Assembly: GCA_028066595.1 (NCBI GenBank)
Contig: JALCBJ010000036.1
Span: 1 to 62,728, forward strand
Source: Thermoanaerobaculia bacterium
GTDB lineage: Bacteria > Acidobacteriota > Thermoanaerobaculia > Multivoradales > J023
Length of the DNA: 62,728 bases
Reading direction: 5' to 3'
Below, in pieces: positions 44,165-54,027 of the stretch. Positions within the stretch are counted from its first letter, which is position 1, and every line of letters begins with the position of its first letter. A model generated the notes under the pieces. The model did no database searches, had not been told where the DNA came from, and saw only the letters and a list, made by a program, of their open reading frames with translations. The translations under genes and the position numbers were made by a program.

Positions 44165-46167
44165 GGGGAGCGGCGCTCCGTCTCGCAGCGCGCCGCTGGC
44201 AGGGCGCGATCGACGCTCTGCACGGTCCGAAGCTGGTTCTCGTGGCGCTGGGCCTGGCGTTGCTGGTGCTGCCGCTGGCGATTCACAAGCCGGGCCTGCC
44301 GCCCACTTTGAAGGCCGACGAGCCGGCCTACTTCCTGGCGGCCCTCTCGCTCGTCCACGACTTCGACTTGCGTGTCGACGAAGCCGATCAGCGGAGGGTC
44401 TTCGAGACATATCCCTACCTGGCGGCCAACAACTTCATCGTCATGACGTGGGACGGCTGGCAGACTCTGTACTACGGCAAGCCGTATCTCGCACCGTTTC
44501 TGGCCGCACCCTTCGTAGCTATCTTCGGTGTCGATGGCGCTGTGTTCTTCAACATGGTGCTGTTTCTGGCCATGGGCGCGATGGGCTTCGACTGGCTCCG
44601 CCGGACCAATCGAGACGACGTGGCCGCATTTTTCGTCGTCGGCTTCTTTCTTCTGAGCACCGCCTGGTCCTACGTATTCTGGATCCACCCGGAAGTGCTC
44701 TGCATGTTCGGTACTTGTGCCTGTCTCTATTTCGGTTTCTCGGCTGTGGACCGGTTGCGCTCCGGGGATCGTTCCCGAGGCGGTCCGTTCACGCCGGGCG
44801 GGCAGACTCCCGCCACCGAAGGGAGTGGAGCTCTGATCCCGTGGCTCGGAGCCCACAAGGCACTGGCTCTCTCGGCGGGCTGCTTGGCGCTCGGCGTGTA
44901 CAACAAGCCCATGCTGGCGGCGGTCGGGTTGCCGGTGCTCTTCGAGCTCCTGGTGGGCCGGCGATGGCGTGGCTTGGTGGTCTGGATTGCAGCGGCGGTG
45001 AGCTCGATGCTGGTGATCTGTGGAGTCGCGTGGGCCTTCACCGGCGCGCCAACGCCTTATCTCGTCGAGCACCGGGCTGGATTCAACATGCACAATCCCA
45101 CCCATCCGGTGATGTCGCCGGACATCCACGAGGCGATGTTCGGTGTTCGGCCCGACGTGGCGGCCGAGGCTCGCAAATCGTCCGACGCCGCGGATCGTGT
45201 GGGCGCTGGTTGGTGGTGGTTGTTCCGCGTTCCCGAGACGAAGTGGGCCGAGCTGAAGGAAGACCTGGTCTACTTCTTCATAGGACGACATACAGGCCTC
45301 TTCCTCTACATGCCGTTCGCGCTCCTGGCGCTGCTGTTGTTCTTCGTCTGGGGGCGAGATCGAAGAGGCTGGCTGGTCCTCGGCGCGCTGACCATCGTGT
45401 CGGCCATCTTCCTCATCTGGATCCCGTTCAACTGGCATGGTGGTGGCGGATTCGTTGGTAATCGGTATTTCGTCATGCTCTACCCCGCGTTTCTCTTCCT
45501 GGTGCGGCGGATCCGGCCTGTGGCCTCGGTGGCCGTGTTCTGGGCACTGGGTGGTCTTTTGGTGGGGCCTCTCGTTCTCGCTCCCTTCGGGTTGGTCGTA
45601 CCGAGCCCGACGCTCCAAGCCCATGCCCGGAACGCGCCGTTGGATGCGTTCCCGTTGGAGTTCTCCTTGCGGAATCTTCCCGGCTACAACGGAACCGTCA
45701 CCGCCGAGACGTGGTTGTGGGGAAGAAAGGATGCGCTGCGGGTGATCGAGCGGGGAGAGATCGATGACATCTGGTTGCGAGGTGGCGGTACGGTCGACGT
45801 CTGGTTGCACCGAGGCAAGCCGCTGCGTAGGGCAGTCTTCGAGCTGCGAGCGCCCATCGACGGCCAAGGCGCTACGATCCGCTTGGGCGACGAGATCCGT
45901 ACCTTGACTCTAGGTACCGAGTGGACTCGGCTCGAGTTCTCGTCTCCGGCCGTCCACAAGAAACGGCGCGATCGCAGTCCTGCCAACTATCTCGAGTTCA
46001 TCGACATCGACGTCTACCGCCTCCGTGTTCAGCTCGAACGAGGCCGGTTTCCGGCGTGGGACGGGAAGGCTGGACCCTTCTTCCCCCGAGGCGCGGAGCT
46101 ACGCTTTTTCGGCGAGGGAGCGCCGACCGAGCCGGCCGCCGACGAGGCGTCCCCCGTGTCACAATAG
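44161..46167 (+). CDS. Large multi-pass membrane protein, possible GT-C glycosyltransferase
   Basis: 668 residues from the GTG at 44161, in the SGNH stop. About 10-12 membrane helices. The first periplasmic loop has GLPPTLKADEPAYFLAALSL, and the acidic ADEPAY motif early in the protein is typical of GT-C enzymes of the ArnT/PMT kind (DEPxY). A soluble C-terminal domain (~residues 490-668) includes an Arg/Asp-rich beta region. It may transfer a sugar from a lipid carrier onto envelope material, in line with its SGNH neighbour. The reading frame stays open for 300 codons over the SGNH gene as well; that part is a shadow. Confidence 0.7.
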   Translation: MRGAALRLAARRWQGAIDALHGPKLVLVALGLALLVLPLAIHKPGLPPTLKADEPAYFLAALSLVHDFDLRVDEADQRRVFETYPYLAANNFIVMTWDGWQTLYYGKPYLAPFLAAPFVAIFGVDGAVFFNMVLFLAMGAMGFDWLRRTNRDDVAAFFVVGFFLLSTAWSYVFWIHPEVLCMFGTCACLYFGFSAVDRLRSGDRSRGGPFTPGGQTPATEGSGALIPWLGAHKALALSAGCLALGVYNKPMLAAVGLPVLFELLVGRRWRGLVVWIAAAVSSMLVICGVAWAFTGAPTPYLVEHRAGFNMHNPTHPVMSPDIHEAMFGVRPDVAAEARKSSDAADRVGAGWWWLFRVPETKWAELKEDLVYFFIGRHTGLFLYMPFALLALLLFFVWGRDRRGWLVLGALTIVSAIFLIWIPFNWHGGGGFVGNRYFVMLYPAFLFLVRRIRPVASVAVFWALGGLLVGPLVLAPFGLVVPSPTLQAHARNAPLDAFPLEFSLRNLPGYNGTVTAETWLWGRKDALRVIERGEIDDIWLRGGGTVDVWLHRGKPLRRAVFELRAPIDGQGATIRLGDEIRTLTLGTEWTRLEFSSPAVHKKRRDRSPANYLEFIDIDVYRLRVQLERGRFPAWDGKAGPFFPRGAELRFFGEGAPTEPAADEASPVSQ

Positions 46168-46253
46168 CGCTCGAGATTTTTCGCGGTCGAGCAGGTAGCC
46201 GTCTTTGCGAGCCCATCGCCAAACGATTCGATCTTCAGGAGCCCGAGTTCAGC

Positions 46254-49082
46254 ATGGCCAACCGACCCGACCCTCTGGCGGGTACCAACCTCGCCTTCGT
46301 GGAGCAGCTGTACGCACGCTATCTCGCCGACCCCGACTCGGTCGACGCTTCGTGGCACGAGTATTTCGATGAGGTCGCCGGTAGCGACGGAGACGAACGT
46401 GCAGCACGAGCCGCGGTGGACGGGCCGAGCTTCGAGAGAGCCAGTCTGTTCTCGCCGCCCGCAGACATTGCCGCCGACCGCGACTTCGAGGGTGCGGGTC
46501 GGCGGTCCCTGCGCGAGAAACAAAGTCAGGTCGACCAGCTGATCCACGCGTACCGCGTCCGCGGCCACCTCAAGGCCGACCTCGATCCGCTCGGCCGTGC
46601 TCGCCCGTCCATGGCGGAATTGGAGCTCGATCACTGGGGATTGACCCAGGCCGATCTCTCGGCTCGCTTCTCTTCGAGCATGATCGCCGGCACGACGGAG
46701 ATGACGTTGCAAGAGATCCTCGACCTCTTGCACGAAGCTTACTGTGGCCGTATCGGTGTGCAGTTCATGCACATCGACGACCTCGAGGCCAAGAGCTGGC
46801 TCAAGGAGCGGATGGAGAATCGGGCTCGCCGGGCGAGCTTGTCCCGCGAGCAGCAGCTCCGCATCCTCACCAAGCTCACCGACGCCGAGAACCTGGAACA
46901 GTTCATCCATCGCAAGTTCCCCGGCGCCAAGCGTTTCTCCCTCGAAGGGGCAGAGAGCTTGATCCCCCTGCTCGACCTGGCCCTGGAGAAGGCAGCGGAG
47001 CAGGAAGTGCGTGAAGTGGTGATCGGCATGGCACATCGTGGACGGCTGAACGTGCTGGTCAACGTGATGGGCAAGAGCCCGCGCGTCGTCTTCCGCGAGT
47101 TCCGCGATGACAATCCCGACGCCTTCCGCGGCAGTGGGGACGTGAAGTACCACCTCGGACACAGTTGTGATCGCACGGGCCCGGGCGACCACGAGATGCA
47201 TCTGTCATTGTGCTTCAATCCGAGCCACCTGGAGTTCGTCAATCCGGTGCTCATGGGCCGGGTGCGCGCGAAACAGGATCGCTTCGGCGATTTCGGACAC
47301 GAGCGCTGTCTGGGCATCGCCATCCACGGTGATGCCGCCTTTGCGGGCCAGGGTGTCACCCAGGAGCTGCTGAACATGGCGGAGTTGCGCGGCTATCGCA
47401 CGGGTGGCACGCTGCACATCGTGGTCAACAACCAGATCGGCTTCACCACGCCACCAGAGGAAGGTAGGTCGACACGCTATTCCGCCGATGTGGCGCGCAT
47501 GCTGCAGACACCGATCTTTCACGTCAATGGCGAAGATCCCGAAGCGGTGGCGCAAGTGGTCGGTATCGCTCTGGACTACCGTGAGAAGTTCGGCACCGAC
47601 GTCATCGTCGACATGTATTGCTACCGTCGCTACGGCCACAACGAGAGCGACGAGCCGGCCTTCACGCAGCCAAAGATGTATTCGGTCATCCGTAGCCGCA
47701 AAACCGTCCGTGAGGCCTACCTGGAGCGTCTGGAACGACTCGGCGAGGTCACGAAGGACGAAGCCGAAGAGATCCAGAAGAACCGCAAGAAGGGTCTCGA
47801 TGACGAGCTGGCCCAGGCCAAAGAGGAAAAGAACGCACCGACGCCGTCCTCCGGTGCCGGCATCTGGGAGTCGTATCCGGGAGGTCGGGATGCCCAGGTC
47901 GACGAAGTGGCGACGGCCTTCGAGGCGAAGGCTCTGCGCGATGCCATGGATGCGATCTGCCGAACGCCGGCGGAGTTCCGACTGCATCCCAAGCTGAAGA
48001 GGCTGTTCGACGTTCGCAGCGCCATGGGTCGCGGCGAGCAATCCCTCGACTGGGGCGCCGCCGAGTCGCTCGCCTTCGCGACGCTACTGGAAGAAGGCTA
48101 TCCGGTTCGATTCTCCGGCCAAGACAGCGGCCGCGGGACGTTCAGTCATCGCCATGCGATTCTCTACGACGAGGAGAACGGGGAGCCCTACGTACCGCTG
48201 CAGCACCTGGCCGATGCCCGATTTCAGATCTACAACTCGCCTCTATCGGAAGTCGCCGTCTTGGGCTTCGAATACGGCTACAGCCTCGATACACCTGAAG
48301 GCCTGACGATCTGGGAGGCTCAGTTCGGTGACTTCTGCAACGTCGCCCAGGTGATCATCGATCAGTTCATCACCTCGTCCGAAGACAAGTGGAATCGGCT
48401 TTCCGGTCTGGTGATGCTCTTGCCCCATGGATTCGAAGGCCAGGGACCTGAGCATTCGAGCGCCCGTCTGGAACGGTTTCTCAACCTCTGTGCCGAAGAC
48501 AACATTCAGGTCGTGAACCTCACCACGCCGGCGCAGATCTTCCACTGCCTGCGCCGTCAGGTCCTGCGGCCGTGGCGCAAGCCTCTGGTGGTCATGGCGC
48601 CCAAGAGCCTGCTCCGCCATCCACGTGCTGTATCGCAGCTATCGGAGCTCTCCGAAGGTTCGTTTCAGCGGATCATTCCGGATGTTTCGGGTCTCGATTC
48701 GAAGAACGTAGAACGCATCCTTCTGGCCAGTGGCAAGGTCTACTACGAGCTGGAAGAGCGGCGAGAGTCGGAGGGGCGTGGAGACGTCGCGATCGTGCGC
48801 CTCGAGCAGTACTACCCGCTACATCCCGACGAGCTGCGCTCCGTTCTGGGGGTCTATTCGGAAGACGTGCCGGTGCTGTGGGTGCAGGAAGAACCTCGCA
48901 ACATGGGGGCGTGGAGCTTCCTCAAGCTGCACTTCACCCGGCAAGGCCGACTGCTCGGCACCTGGAGAGTCCGATGTGTCAGCCGTCGCGAGTCGGCCAG
49001 CCCCGCCACGGGATCGTCGTCGGCACACAAGCAAGAACAGAAAGAGCTCATCGATCGTGCTTTCGGTCCATTGACGGACTGA
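46254..49082 (+). CDS. sucA: 2-oxoglutarate dehydrogenase E1 component
   Basis: 942 residues from the ATG at 46254 (MANRPDPLAGTNLAFVEQLY), with CAGGAG upstream. ThDP enzyme that decarboxylates 2-oxoglutarate and passes the succinyl group to lipoyl-E2. Features: N-terminal E1-type start with ASWHEYFDE, VVIGMAHRGRLNVLVNVMGK, GDVKYHLGHSCDR, CFNPSHLEFVNPVLMGR, HGDAAFAGQGVTQELLNMAEL, VNNQIGFTT, GHNESDEPAFTQPKMY, SGQDSGRGTFSHRHA and VMLLPHGFEGQGPEHSSARLERFL. 40 bp before sucB. The third TCA-complex gene, lpdA, is elsewhere. Confidence 0.97.
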   Translation: MANRPDPLAGTNLAFVEQLYARYLADPDSVDASWHEYFDEVAGSDGDERAARAAVDGPSFERASLFSPPADIAADRDFEGAGRRSLREKQSQVDQLIHAYRVRGHLKADLDPLGRARPSMAELELDHWGLTQADLSARFSSSMIAGTTEMTLQEILDLLHEAYCGRIGVQFMHIDDLEAKSWLKERMENRARRASLSREQQLRILTKLTDAENLEQFIHRKFPGAKRFSLEGAESLIPLLDLALEKAAEQEVREVVIGMAHRGRLNVLVNVMGKSPRVVFREFRDDNPDAFRGSGDVKYHLGHSCDRTGPGDHEMHLSLCFNPSHLEFVNPVLMGRVRAKQDRFGDFGHERCLGIAIHGDAAFAGQGVTQELLNMAELRGYRTGGTLHIVVNNQIGFTTPPEEGRSTRYSADVARMLQTPIFHVNGEDPEAVAQVVGIALDYREKFGTDVIVDMYCYRRYGHNESDEPAFTQPKMYSVIRSRKTVREAYLERLERLGEVTKDEAEEIQKNRKKGLDDELAQAKEEKNAPTPSSGAGIWESYPGGRDAQVDEVATAFEAKALRDAMDAICRTPAEFRLHPKLKRLFDVRSAMGRGEQSLDWGAAESLAFATLLEEGYPVRFSGQDSGRGTFSHRHAILYDEENGEPYVPLQHLADARFQIYNSPLSEVAVLGFEYGYSLDTPEGLTIWEAQFGDFCNVAQVIIDQFITSSEDKWNRLSGLVMLLPHGFEGQGPEHSSARLERFLNLCAEDNIQVVNLTTPAQIFHCLRRQVLRPWRKPLVVMAPKSLLRHPRAVSQLSELSEGSFQRIIPDVSGLDSKNVERILLASGKVYYELEERRESEGRGDVAIVRLEQYYPLHPDELRSVLGVYSEDVPVLWVQEEPRNMGAWSFLKLHFTRQGRLLGTWRVRCVSRRESASPATGSSSAHKQEQKELIDRAFGPLTD

Positions 49083-49121
49083 AGGCCGACGAGATCAATA
49101 CAGAACTCGAGGTTCCAGAAG

Positions 49122-50339
49122 ATGTCCATCGAACTGAAGGTCCCCAGCGTCGGAGAGTCGATCACCGAGGTCATGATCGGCGAGTGGCTGGTGAAGGAGG
49201 GCGACCACGTCGAAGAAGACGCCGCCGTGGTCATCATCGAGACCGACAAGGTCAACGTCGAGCTACCGGCGCCCACCAGCGGCACGATCACCAAGATTCT
49301 GAAGGGCAACGGCGAGGACGCCGAGGTCGGCGAAGTGGTCGGTCACATGGAAGCGGGTGAGTCCGCGCCGGCCAAGCCGGCCGAAGAGGCCGAGGAGATC
49401 GAGGCAGAGTCCGGGGCCGGTGCCGCCGACGAGCCCCGTGTGATGCCGGCAGCGCAGAAGCTGCTGGCGCAGCATTCCCTCGATGCGTCGGACGTAAAGG
49501 CCACCGGTCCCGGTGGCCGACTGCTGAAGGAGGACGTCTTGCGACACGTCGAGGAGGCGAGTCGCAAGCCTGCTCCGGCGACTTCGGGCGCCGATACGCC
49601 GGCCGAGGTGCCTGCGGCGCCTACGGCACGCTCGGGAGCCCGCGACACCGAACGGGTGAAGATGACACCGCTGCGCCGCAAAGTTGCCAGCCGTCTCGTG
49701 CAGGCGCAGGAAGAGGCCGCGCTTCTCACCACCTTCAACGAGGTCGATATGTCGGCCGTCATGGCCCTGCGCAGCAAGTACAAGCAAGCCTTCCTGGAGC
49801 GCTACGACATCAAGCTGGGCTTCATGTCGTTCTTCGTGAAGGCGGCCGTGGAAGCGCTCAAGGAGATTCCCCAGGTCAACGCCATGATCGATGGCGACGA
49901 GATCATCTACCACAACTACCAGGACATCGGCGTGGCCGTGGGTGGTGGCAAGGGCCTGGTGGTGCCGGTGCTGCGCAACACCGAGCGGATGAGCTTCGCG
50001 GACGTGGAGAAGAGCATCGCCGACCTCGCAGGCCGCGCGCTGAAGGGGCAGCTACAGCTCGACGAGCTGCAAGGTGGCACCTTCACGATCTCCAACGGAG
50101 GCGTCTACGGCTCACTGCTCTCGACGCCCATCGTCAATCCGCCCCAGAGCGGCATCCTCGGACTCCACAAGATCGAGGAGCGCCCGATCGCTCTGAACGG
50201 AGAGGTGGTGATCCGTCCGATGATGTATCTCGCGCTCACCTACGATCACCGGATCATCGATGGCCGCGAAGCCGTGACCTTCCTCGTGAAGATCAAGGAA
50301 CGGATCGAAGACCCGGCCAGAATCCTGCTGGAAGTATAG
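49122..50339 (+). CDS. sucB: Dihydrolipoyllysine succinyltransferase (2-oxoglutarate dehydrogenase E2)
   Basis: 405 residues. Lipoyl domain at 1-77 ([17 protein letters not shown], with the lipoyl lysine), a flexible Ala/Glu linker, the E1/E3-binding domain at about 105-145 ([33 protein letters not shown]), a second linker and the trimeric catalytic domain with the active site [17 protein letters not shown]. The [19 protein letters not shown] segment is typical of E2o. It ends at a bidirectional hairpin facing the tricorn-like gene. Confidence 0.97.
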   Translation: MSIELKVPSVGESITEVMIGEWLVKEGDHVEEDAAVVIIETDKVNVELPAPTSGTITKILKGNGEDAEVGEVVGHMEAGESAPAKPAEEAEEIEAESGAGAADEPRVMPAAQKLLAQHSLDASDVKATGPGGRLLKEDVLRHVEEASRKPAPATSGADTPAEVPAAPTARSGARDTERVKMTPLRRKVASRLVQAQEEAALLTTFNEVDMSAVMALRSKYKQAFLERYDIKLGFMSFFVKAAVEALKEIPQVNAMIDGDEIIYHNYQDIGVAVGGGKGLVVPVLRNTERMSFADVEKSIADLAGRALKGQLQLDELQGGTFTISNGGVYGSLLSTPIVNPPQSGILGLHKIEERPIALNGEVVIRPMMYLALTYDHRIIDGREAVTFLVKIKERIEDPARILLEV

Positions 50340-50344
50340 AAACT

Positions 50345-50384
50345 TGCTTCCCTCGGAACGGGACCGGCCCGCCCGAGGGAAGCA
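50345..50384 (+). terminator. Bidirectional hairpin between sucB and the tricorn-like gene
   Basis: A perfect 12-bp inverted repeat (TGCTTCCCTCGG / CCGAGGGAAGCA) with a 16-nt loop, 5 bp after the sucB stop and 5 bp before the stop of the convergent gene. On the minus strand it is followed by AGTTTCT; on the plus strand by CCATTT. It can serve both genes. Confidence 0.75.
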
Positions 50385-50389
50385 CCATT

Positions 50390-53300
50390 TCAGCGGCTCG
50401 AGTGAGCGCTGCGGGAGAGGTCGGGTGGCTCCGGCGGCTCGGGATGGACCGTCGGTTCCTCTTCCAGCTCCTGAAGCAGCATCTCGACCGCTTTTTCGAT
50501 CGAAGGGTCGCCGCTTTTCAGGCCCTCGGGCGTGTCGAAGACCTCGACGTCCGGTACGACGCCTTCGTTCTCCACGACCCACTCACCGTTCTCGTCGTAG
50601 ATCCTGAAGGTGCAGACGGTGACCGCGCCGCCGTCGGCGAGCTGCGGGCCACCGGTGATGCCGATGAGACCGCCCCAGGTGCGGGTTCCCACCAACGGGC
50701 CGAGACCCTTCTGGCGGAAGAAGTACGGCAAGGCGTCGCCGCCGGACGAAGAGTAGCCATTCATCAGCATTATCTTGGGTCCGTCGTGGAAGAACCCGGG
50801 TGTCCGCATGCTGTCGATCTCGCGCATGTCCCAATAAGCCATGCGCGTGCGCGACAGGTATTCGATCATCGTGTCGGGAATGAATCCGCCGCCGTTGAAG
50901 CGGTCGTCTACGATCAGCGCTTCCTTGGACGACTGCGCGTAGAACATTTTCTGTAGCATCCGGTTGCCATCGAAGGCCGTGTCCGGCAGGTGGATGTAGC
51001 CGACACGACCGCCCGACAGCTCTTCGACCAGGCGTTGTCGACTTTTCACCCAATCGATGTAACGCAGGTTCAGCTCCGACGAGATGGTCTCTACGGTCAC
51101 GTGTCGGGCACCTTCCGACGTAGGACTGGAGCTCACTGTGAGCCGGACCTGCTGATCGGCCTTTCCTTCGAGCAACCGGAACGGGTTGTCGGACGTCGTC
51201 AGCTCTTCGCCGTCTATCGCCAGGAGGTAGTCGCCTTCCGACACGTCGACACCGGCTTCGGTCAGCGGCGAGCGGTAGCCCTCGTGCCAGTTCTCCCCCT
51301 CGAAGATCCGTTCGATACGGTACCGGTCGCCGTCGGCGACGAACTCCGCGCCCAGCATGCCGCCGGTCACCCGATCTACGTCGTCGTGATCGCCACCGCC
51401 GACATAGGTATGTCCTGCGGCCAGCTCGCCGATCAGCTCACCGAAGAGAAAGTCGAGCTCCGAGCGATCACTGACGTACGGCACCAGCGACCGATAGCGT
51501 TCGCCGATCCCTTGCCAGTCCATGCCGTGCATGTTCGGGTCGTAGAAGAAGTCTCGGGCGATACGCCAGCCATCTTCGAAGATCTGGGCCCATTCCTTGC
51601 GTGGGTCCACCTTGAGCTGCACGCCGGCCAGGTCGAGCTTGCCGCCATTGGCATCGGCACCGGCCCTTGCGTCGACCACATGCCAGGCACCTCGCCGCCG
51701 CAGCAGGATCTTCTTGCCGTCGGAGCTCAGCTCGTAGCCACCCGCTCCCTCGAGGACGGTCTCGAGCTTGCGCTTCTCTAGATCGTAGCGATGTAGCGTC
51801 GGGGGCCCGTCGCCGAAGCCGACGAAGAAAAGCGCACCGTCGGCCGCCTGTAGCCCTGCGTAGCCACCGGGCTCCACGCCGGGCAGAGCGACGGTGCGGG
51901 CAGCGAAGCCACCGGGCTCGACGACCACCGAGGAGTCTTCCGCTTCATCTCCGTTCTCTTCGTCGGAGCCCTTGTCGCTCTTTTCGGTGTCATCCGACGT
52001 TCCGTCGGACTCGTCGTCTTCGGCTGCCGGTGTTTCCTCGTCGCTGCGCGGCGGGAACAGCGCCGGTGCCGACGGGTCGAGGGACGCGACGTAGACCCGG
52101 GCAGACCGATCCGCGAGGAAGTCGAACTCCAGGGAGCTGAAGCGCAGGTTGAAGTCGCGGTCCGAAGTGAAGAAGAGGTACTTGCCGTCGTGGGAAAAGG
52201 CGGGGGAACCATCCGCGGTCTGACCGTCGCCGAGACGGTGGACCTTCCCCGTATCCAGCGAATACAGAGAGATGCCGCCGAGTCGGGTGTCTTCCCGAAC
52301 ACGCTCGTAGACCAGCCATTTTCCGTCAGGAGAGAAGGAGTAGTTGTCCAGATCTCCGCGGAATCCCCGGTCGACCAGGACCGGATCGCCACCACTCGCT
52401 TCGACGATCCACAGGTTGCGGGCGCGATCCGCCCACGCGAGGCGATCCGACTCCGGGCTCCAGACGGCCTCGTACTTCCAGATGTCGCCGCCGGTGGTGA
52501 GCCGGCGAGGCTCGCCGAATCCTTCTTCGCCGTTGCGCATCAGATAGAGCTCGTACTCCCCCGATACGTCGGACAGATACGCCAGCCATCGACCGTCCGG
52601 TGACCACGACGGCGACAGCTCGCGCACACCCTGCGTTTGGGTGAGGTTGCGGGTCGGCCCGTTTTCGGCCGGGACCGAAAAGAGATCACCGCGAGCCGCG
52701 AAGATCACGCGTTGGGCGCTCGGCGACAAGGTGGCCGAAGACACGTCGTCCGACGCATCTTCGAAATAGGGCACAAGGTGCTGGTGGGCTCCGGCAATGC
52801 GGACGGGGATCTGCGTCACTGATTCGTCGGCCAGTGACATCTTCCATAGCTCGCCGGCGCGACTGAACACGATGTCTTCCGGCGCTCCGTTCGGGCTCGG
52901 ATCGGGTCCGTAGCTCGGCCACAGAAGGTCCCAGGCCTCGCCTTCGTCACCTTCGCTCTTCGTCACCTGACGCGGGCTCCATGTACCACTACCGTCTCGC
53001 TCGAGAGCGAACAGCTCCAACGTATAGTCGCGGTCCGACGTGAAGTAGATCGTGTCGTCCGATGCCCACATCGGAAAGTTGTCGGTGCCTCGGAAGTCGG
53101 TCAGTCGTGTCGATTTCTCGGCAGCGAGATCGTAGATCCACAGGTCCTGCGCGCGGCCTCCCCGCGAGTGCTTCCAAGTGCGGAATTCACGGTCGATGGG
53201 GGTGTAGGCCAGGGACGTGCCATCGGCGGACAACGTGGCGGTGCCGCCGTGCGGAACGGGCAGAGGAGTCTCCAATCCTCCCTCCGGGTCCACCACGTAG

Positions 53301-53797
53301 TAGCGGCCCATACGCTCCCCCCATGGAGTGCGGTTGGCGCGTACCAGGATCTTGCCATCGGGTGTCCAGCCGAGGATCCAGTAGTCGAAACCTCCCCGAG
53401 GTGGCATTTCGCCGACGTCGGTGTAGAACGTGAGTTGCTTCGGAGTGCCGCCTTCCGAAGGCATCACCCACACCTGTCGCGAGCCGCTGTACTGGGCCGA
53501 GAAAGCGATCCAAGCTCCATCCGGTGAGATCTTGGGGAAGAGCTCTTCGCCGGGGTGCGACGTCAGTCGGTAGGCCACGCCGCCGTCCGAGGGCGCGCGC
53601 CAAATGTCTTCGCCGTGCACGAAGACGACGAAGTCGCGGTGGATGTCGGGATAGAGAAGGATCTTCGCCTCCGACGGCTCGTCGGCCAGAATCGGCAGGG
53701 CGAAGCCGACGCACAGTAGGAGGGCGAGGATCAGGAAGCGTGTAGAGACAGCGTACGGACGCAGTTCGGACGGGGGCGCACAATCACGTCGGAGCAT
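50390..53797 (-). CDS. Tricorn-like S41 peptidase, secreted
   Basis: 1135 residues. Signal peptide at about 17-40 (FLILALLLCVGFALPILADE). Two WD40/TolB-like beta-propeller regions follow (repeated SPDGKWLVY and DIWRAPSDGG motifs, about 45-680), interrupted by an acidic linker rich in Asp/Glu/Ser (EDDESDGTSDDTEKSDKGSD). Then a tricorn C1 helical domain (RDFFYDPNMHGMDWQGIGERY), a PDZ domain with HTYVGGGD and GDYLLAIDGEELTT, and the S41 core with catalytic Ser in NGYSSSGGDALPYFF, preceded by DDRFNGGGFIPD and followed by GTRTWGGLIGI. Archaeal tricorn degrades oligopeptides inside the cell; this one should act in the periplasm. Confidence 0.92.
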   Translation of the reverse strand: MLRRDCAPPSELRPYAVSTRFLILALLLCVGFALPILADEPSEAKILLYPDIHRDFVVFVHGEDIWRAPSDGGVAYRLTSHPGEELFPKISPDGAWIAFSAQYSGSRQVWVMPSEGGTPKQLTFYTDVGEMPPRGGFDYWILGWTPDGKILVRANRTPWGERMGRYYVVDPEGGLETPLPVPHGGTATLSADGTSLAYTPIDREFRTWKHSRGGRAQDLWIYDLAAEKSTRLTDFRGTDNFPMWASDDTIYFTSDRDYTLELFALERDGSGTWSPRQVTKSEGDEGEAWDLLWPSYGPDPSPNGAPEDIVFSRAGELWKMSLADESVTQIPVRIAGAHQHLVPYFEDASDDVSSATLSPSAQRVIFAARGDLFSVPAENGPTRNLTQTQGVRELSPSWSPDGRWLAYLSDVSGEYELYLMRNGEEGFGEPRRLTTGGDIWKYEAVWSPESDRLAWADRARNLWIVEASGGDPVLVDRGFRGDLDNYSFSPDGKWLVYERVREDTRLGGISLYSLDTGKVHRLGDGQTADGSPAFSHDGKYLFFTSDRDFNLRFSSLEFDFLADRSARVYVASLDPSAPALFPPRSDEETPAAEDDESDGTSDDTEKSDKGSDEENGDEAEDSSVVVEPGGFAARTVALPGVEPGGYAGLQAADGALFFVGFGDGPPTLHRYDLEKRKLETVLEGAGGYELSSDGKKILLRRRGAWHVVDARAGADANGGKLDLAGVQLKVDPRKEWAQIFEDGWRIARDFFYDPNMHGMDWQGIGERYRSLVPYVSDRSELDFLFGELIGELAAGHTYVGGGDHDDVDRVTGGMLGAEFVADGDRYRIERIFEGENWHEGYRSPLTEAGVDVSEGDYLLAIDGEELTTSDNPFRLLEGKADQQVRLTVSSSPTSEGARHVTVETISSELNLRYIDWVKSRQRLVEELSGGRVGYIHLPDTAFDGNRMLQKMFYAQSSKEALIVDDRFNGGGFIPDTMIEYLSRTRMAYWDMREIDSMRTPGFFHDGPKIMLMNGYSSSGGDALPYFFRQKGLGPLVGTRTWGGLIGITGGPQLADGGAVTVCTFRIYDENGEWVVENEGVVPDVEVFDTPEGLKSGDPSIEKAVEMLLQELEEEPTVHPEPPEPPDLSRSAHSSR

Positions 53798-53849
53798 CGG
53801 ACACCTTCGAGGGGACGGTTCGGAGTTCTAGCGGGTGGGGCTGGCTGTG

Positions 53850-53909
53850 TTCACCCAGGCAGGGCGAGATTCACCCAGGTCGGGCGAGATCTAGCTAAGT
53901 CGGGCGAGT
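53850..53909. repeat. Three tandem 20-bp repeats in the tricorn/FKBP intergenic region
   Basis: Units at 53,850-53,869, 53,870-53,889 and 53,890-53,909, consensus TTCACCCAGGTCGGGCGAGA. Units 1 and 2 differ at 2 of 20 positions; unit 3 is diverged in its first half but keeps AAGTCGGGCGAG. They lie in the 230-bp gap between two divergent genes, 50-110 bp from the tricorn-like start. Each turn of DNA is ~10.5 bp, so the units face the same side: possible regulator binding sites. Confidence 0.7.
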
Positions 53910-54027
53910 CTCACAGCAGAGTCTCATACGTGCTGCCGGTGTCTCAAGATGCAGAGCTCGGCTGATAGGGTGTCGATCCTTCGGGACGGGCTACGCCGGT
54001 CTCCCCTTACCACTCGAAAGGAATTCC

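Noticed and set aside
44113..45867. 584-codon open frame antisense to the SGNH and membrane protein genes
   Set aside because: His/Arg/Gln-rich translation without any domain. The plus strand encodes clear membrane helices.
45921..46253. Upstream extension of sucA (frame open to 45,921)
   Set aside because: The extension overlaps the membrane protein gene and lacks E1 similarity; the ATG at 46254 with CAGGAG gives the family-typical start.
53798..54027. Origin-type iterons at the 20-bp repeats
   Set aside because: Only three units, no DnaA boxes, no AT-rich unwinding region and no replication gene nearby.
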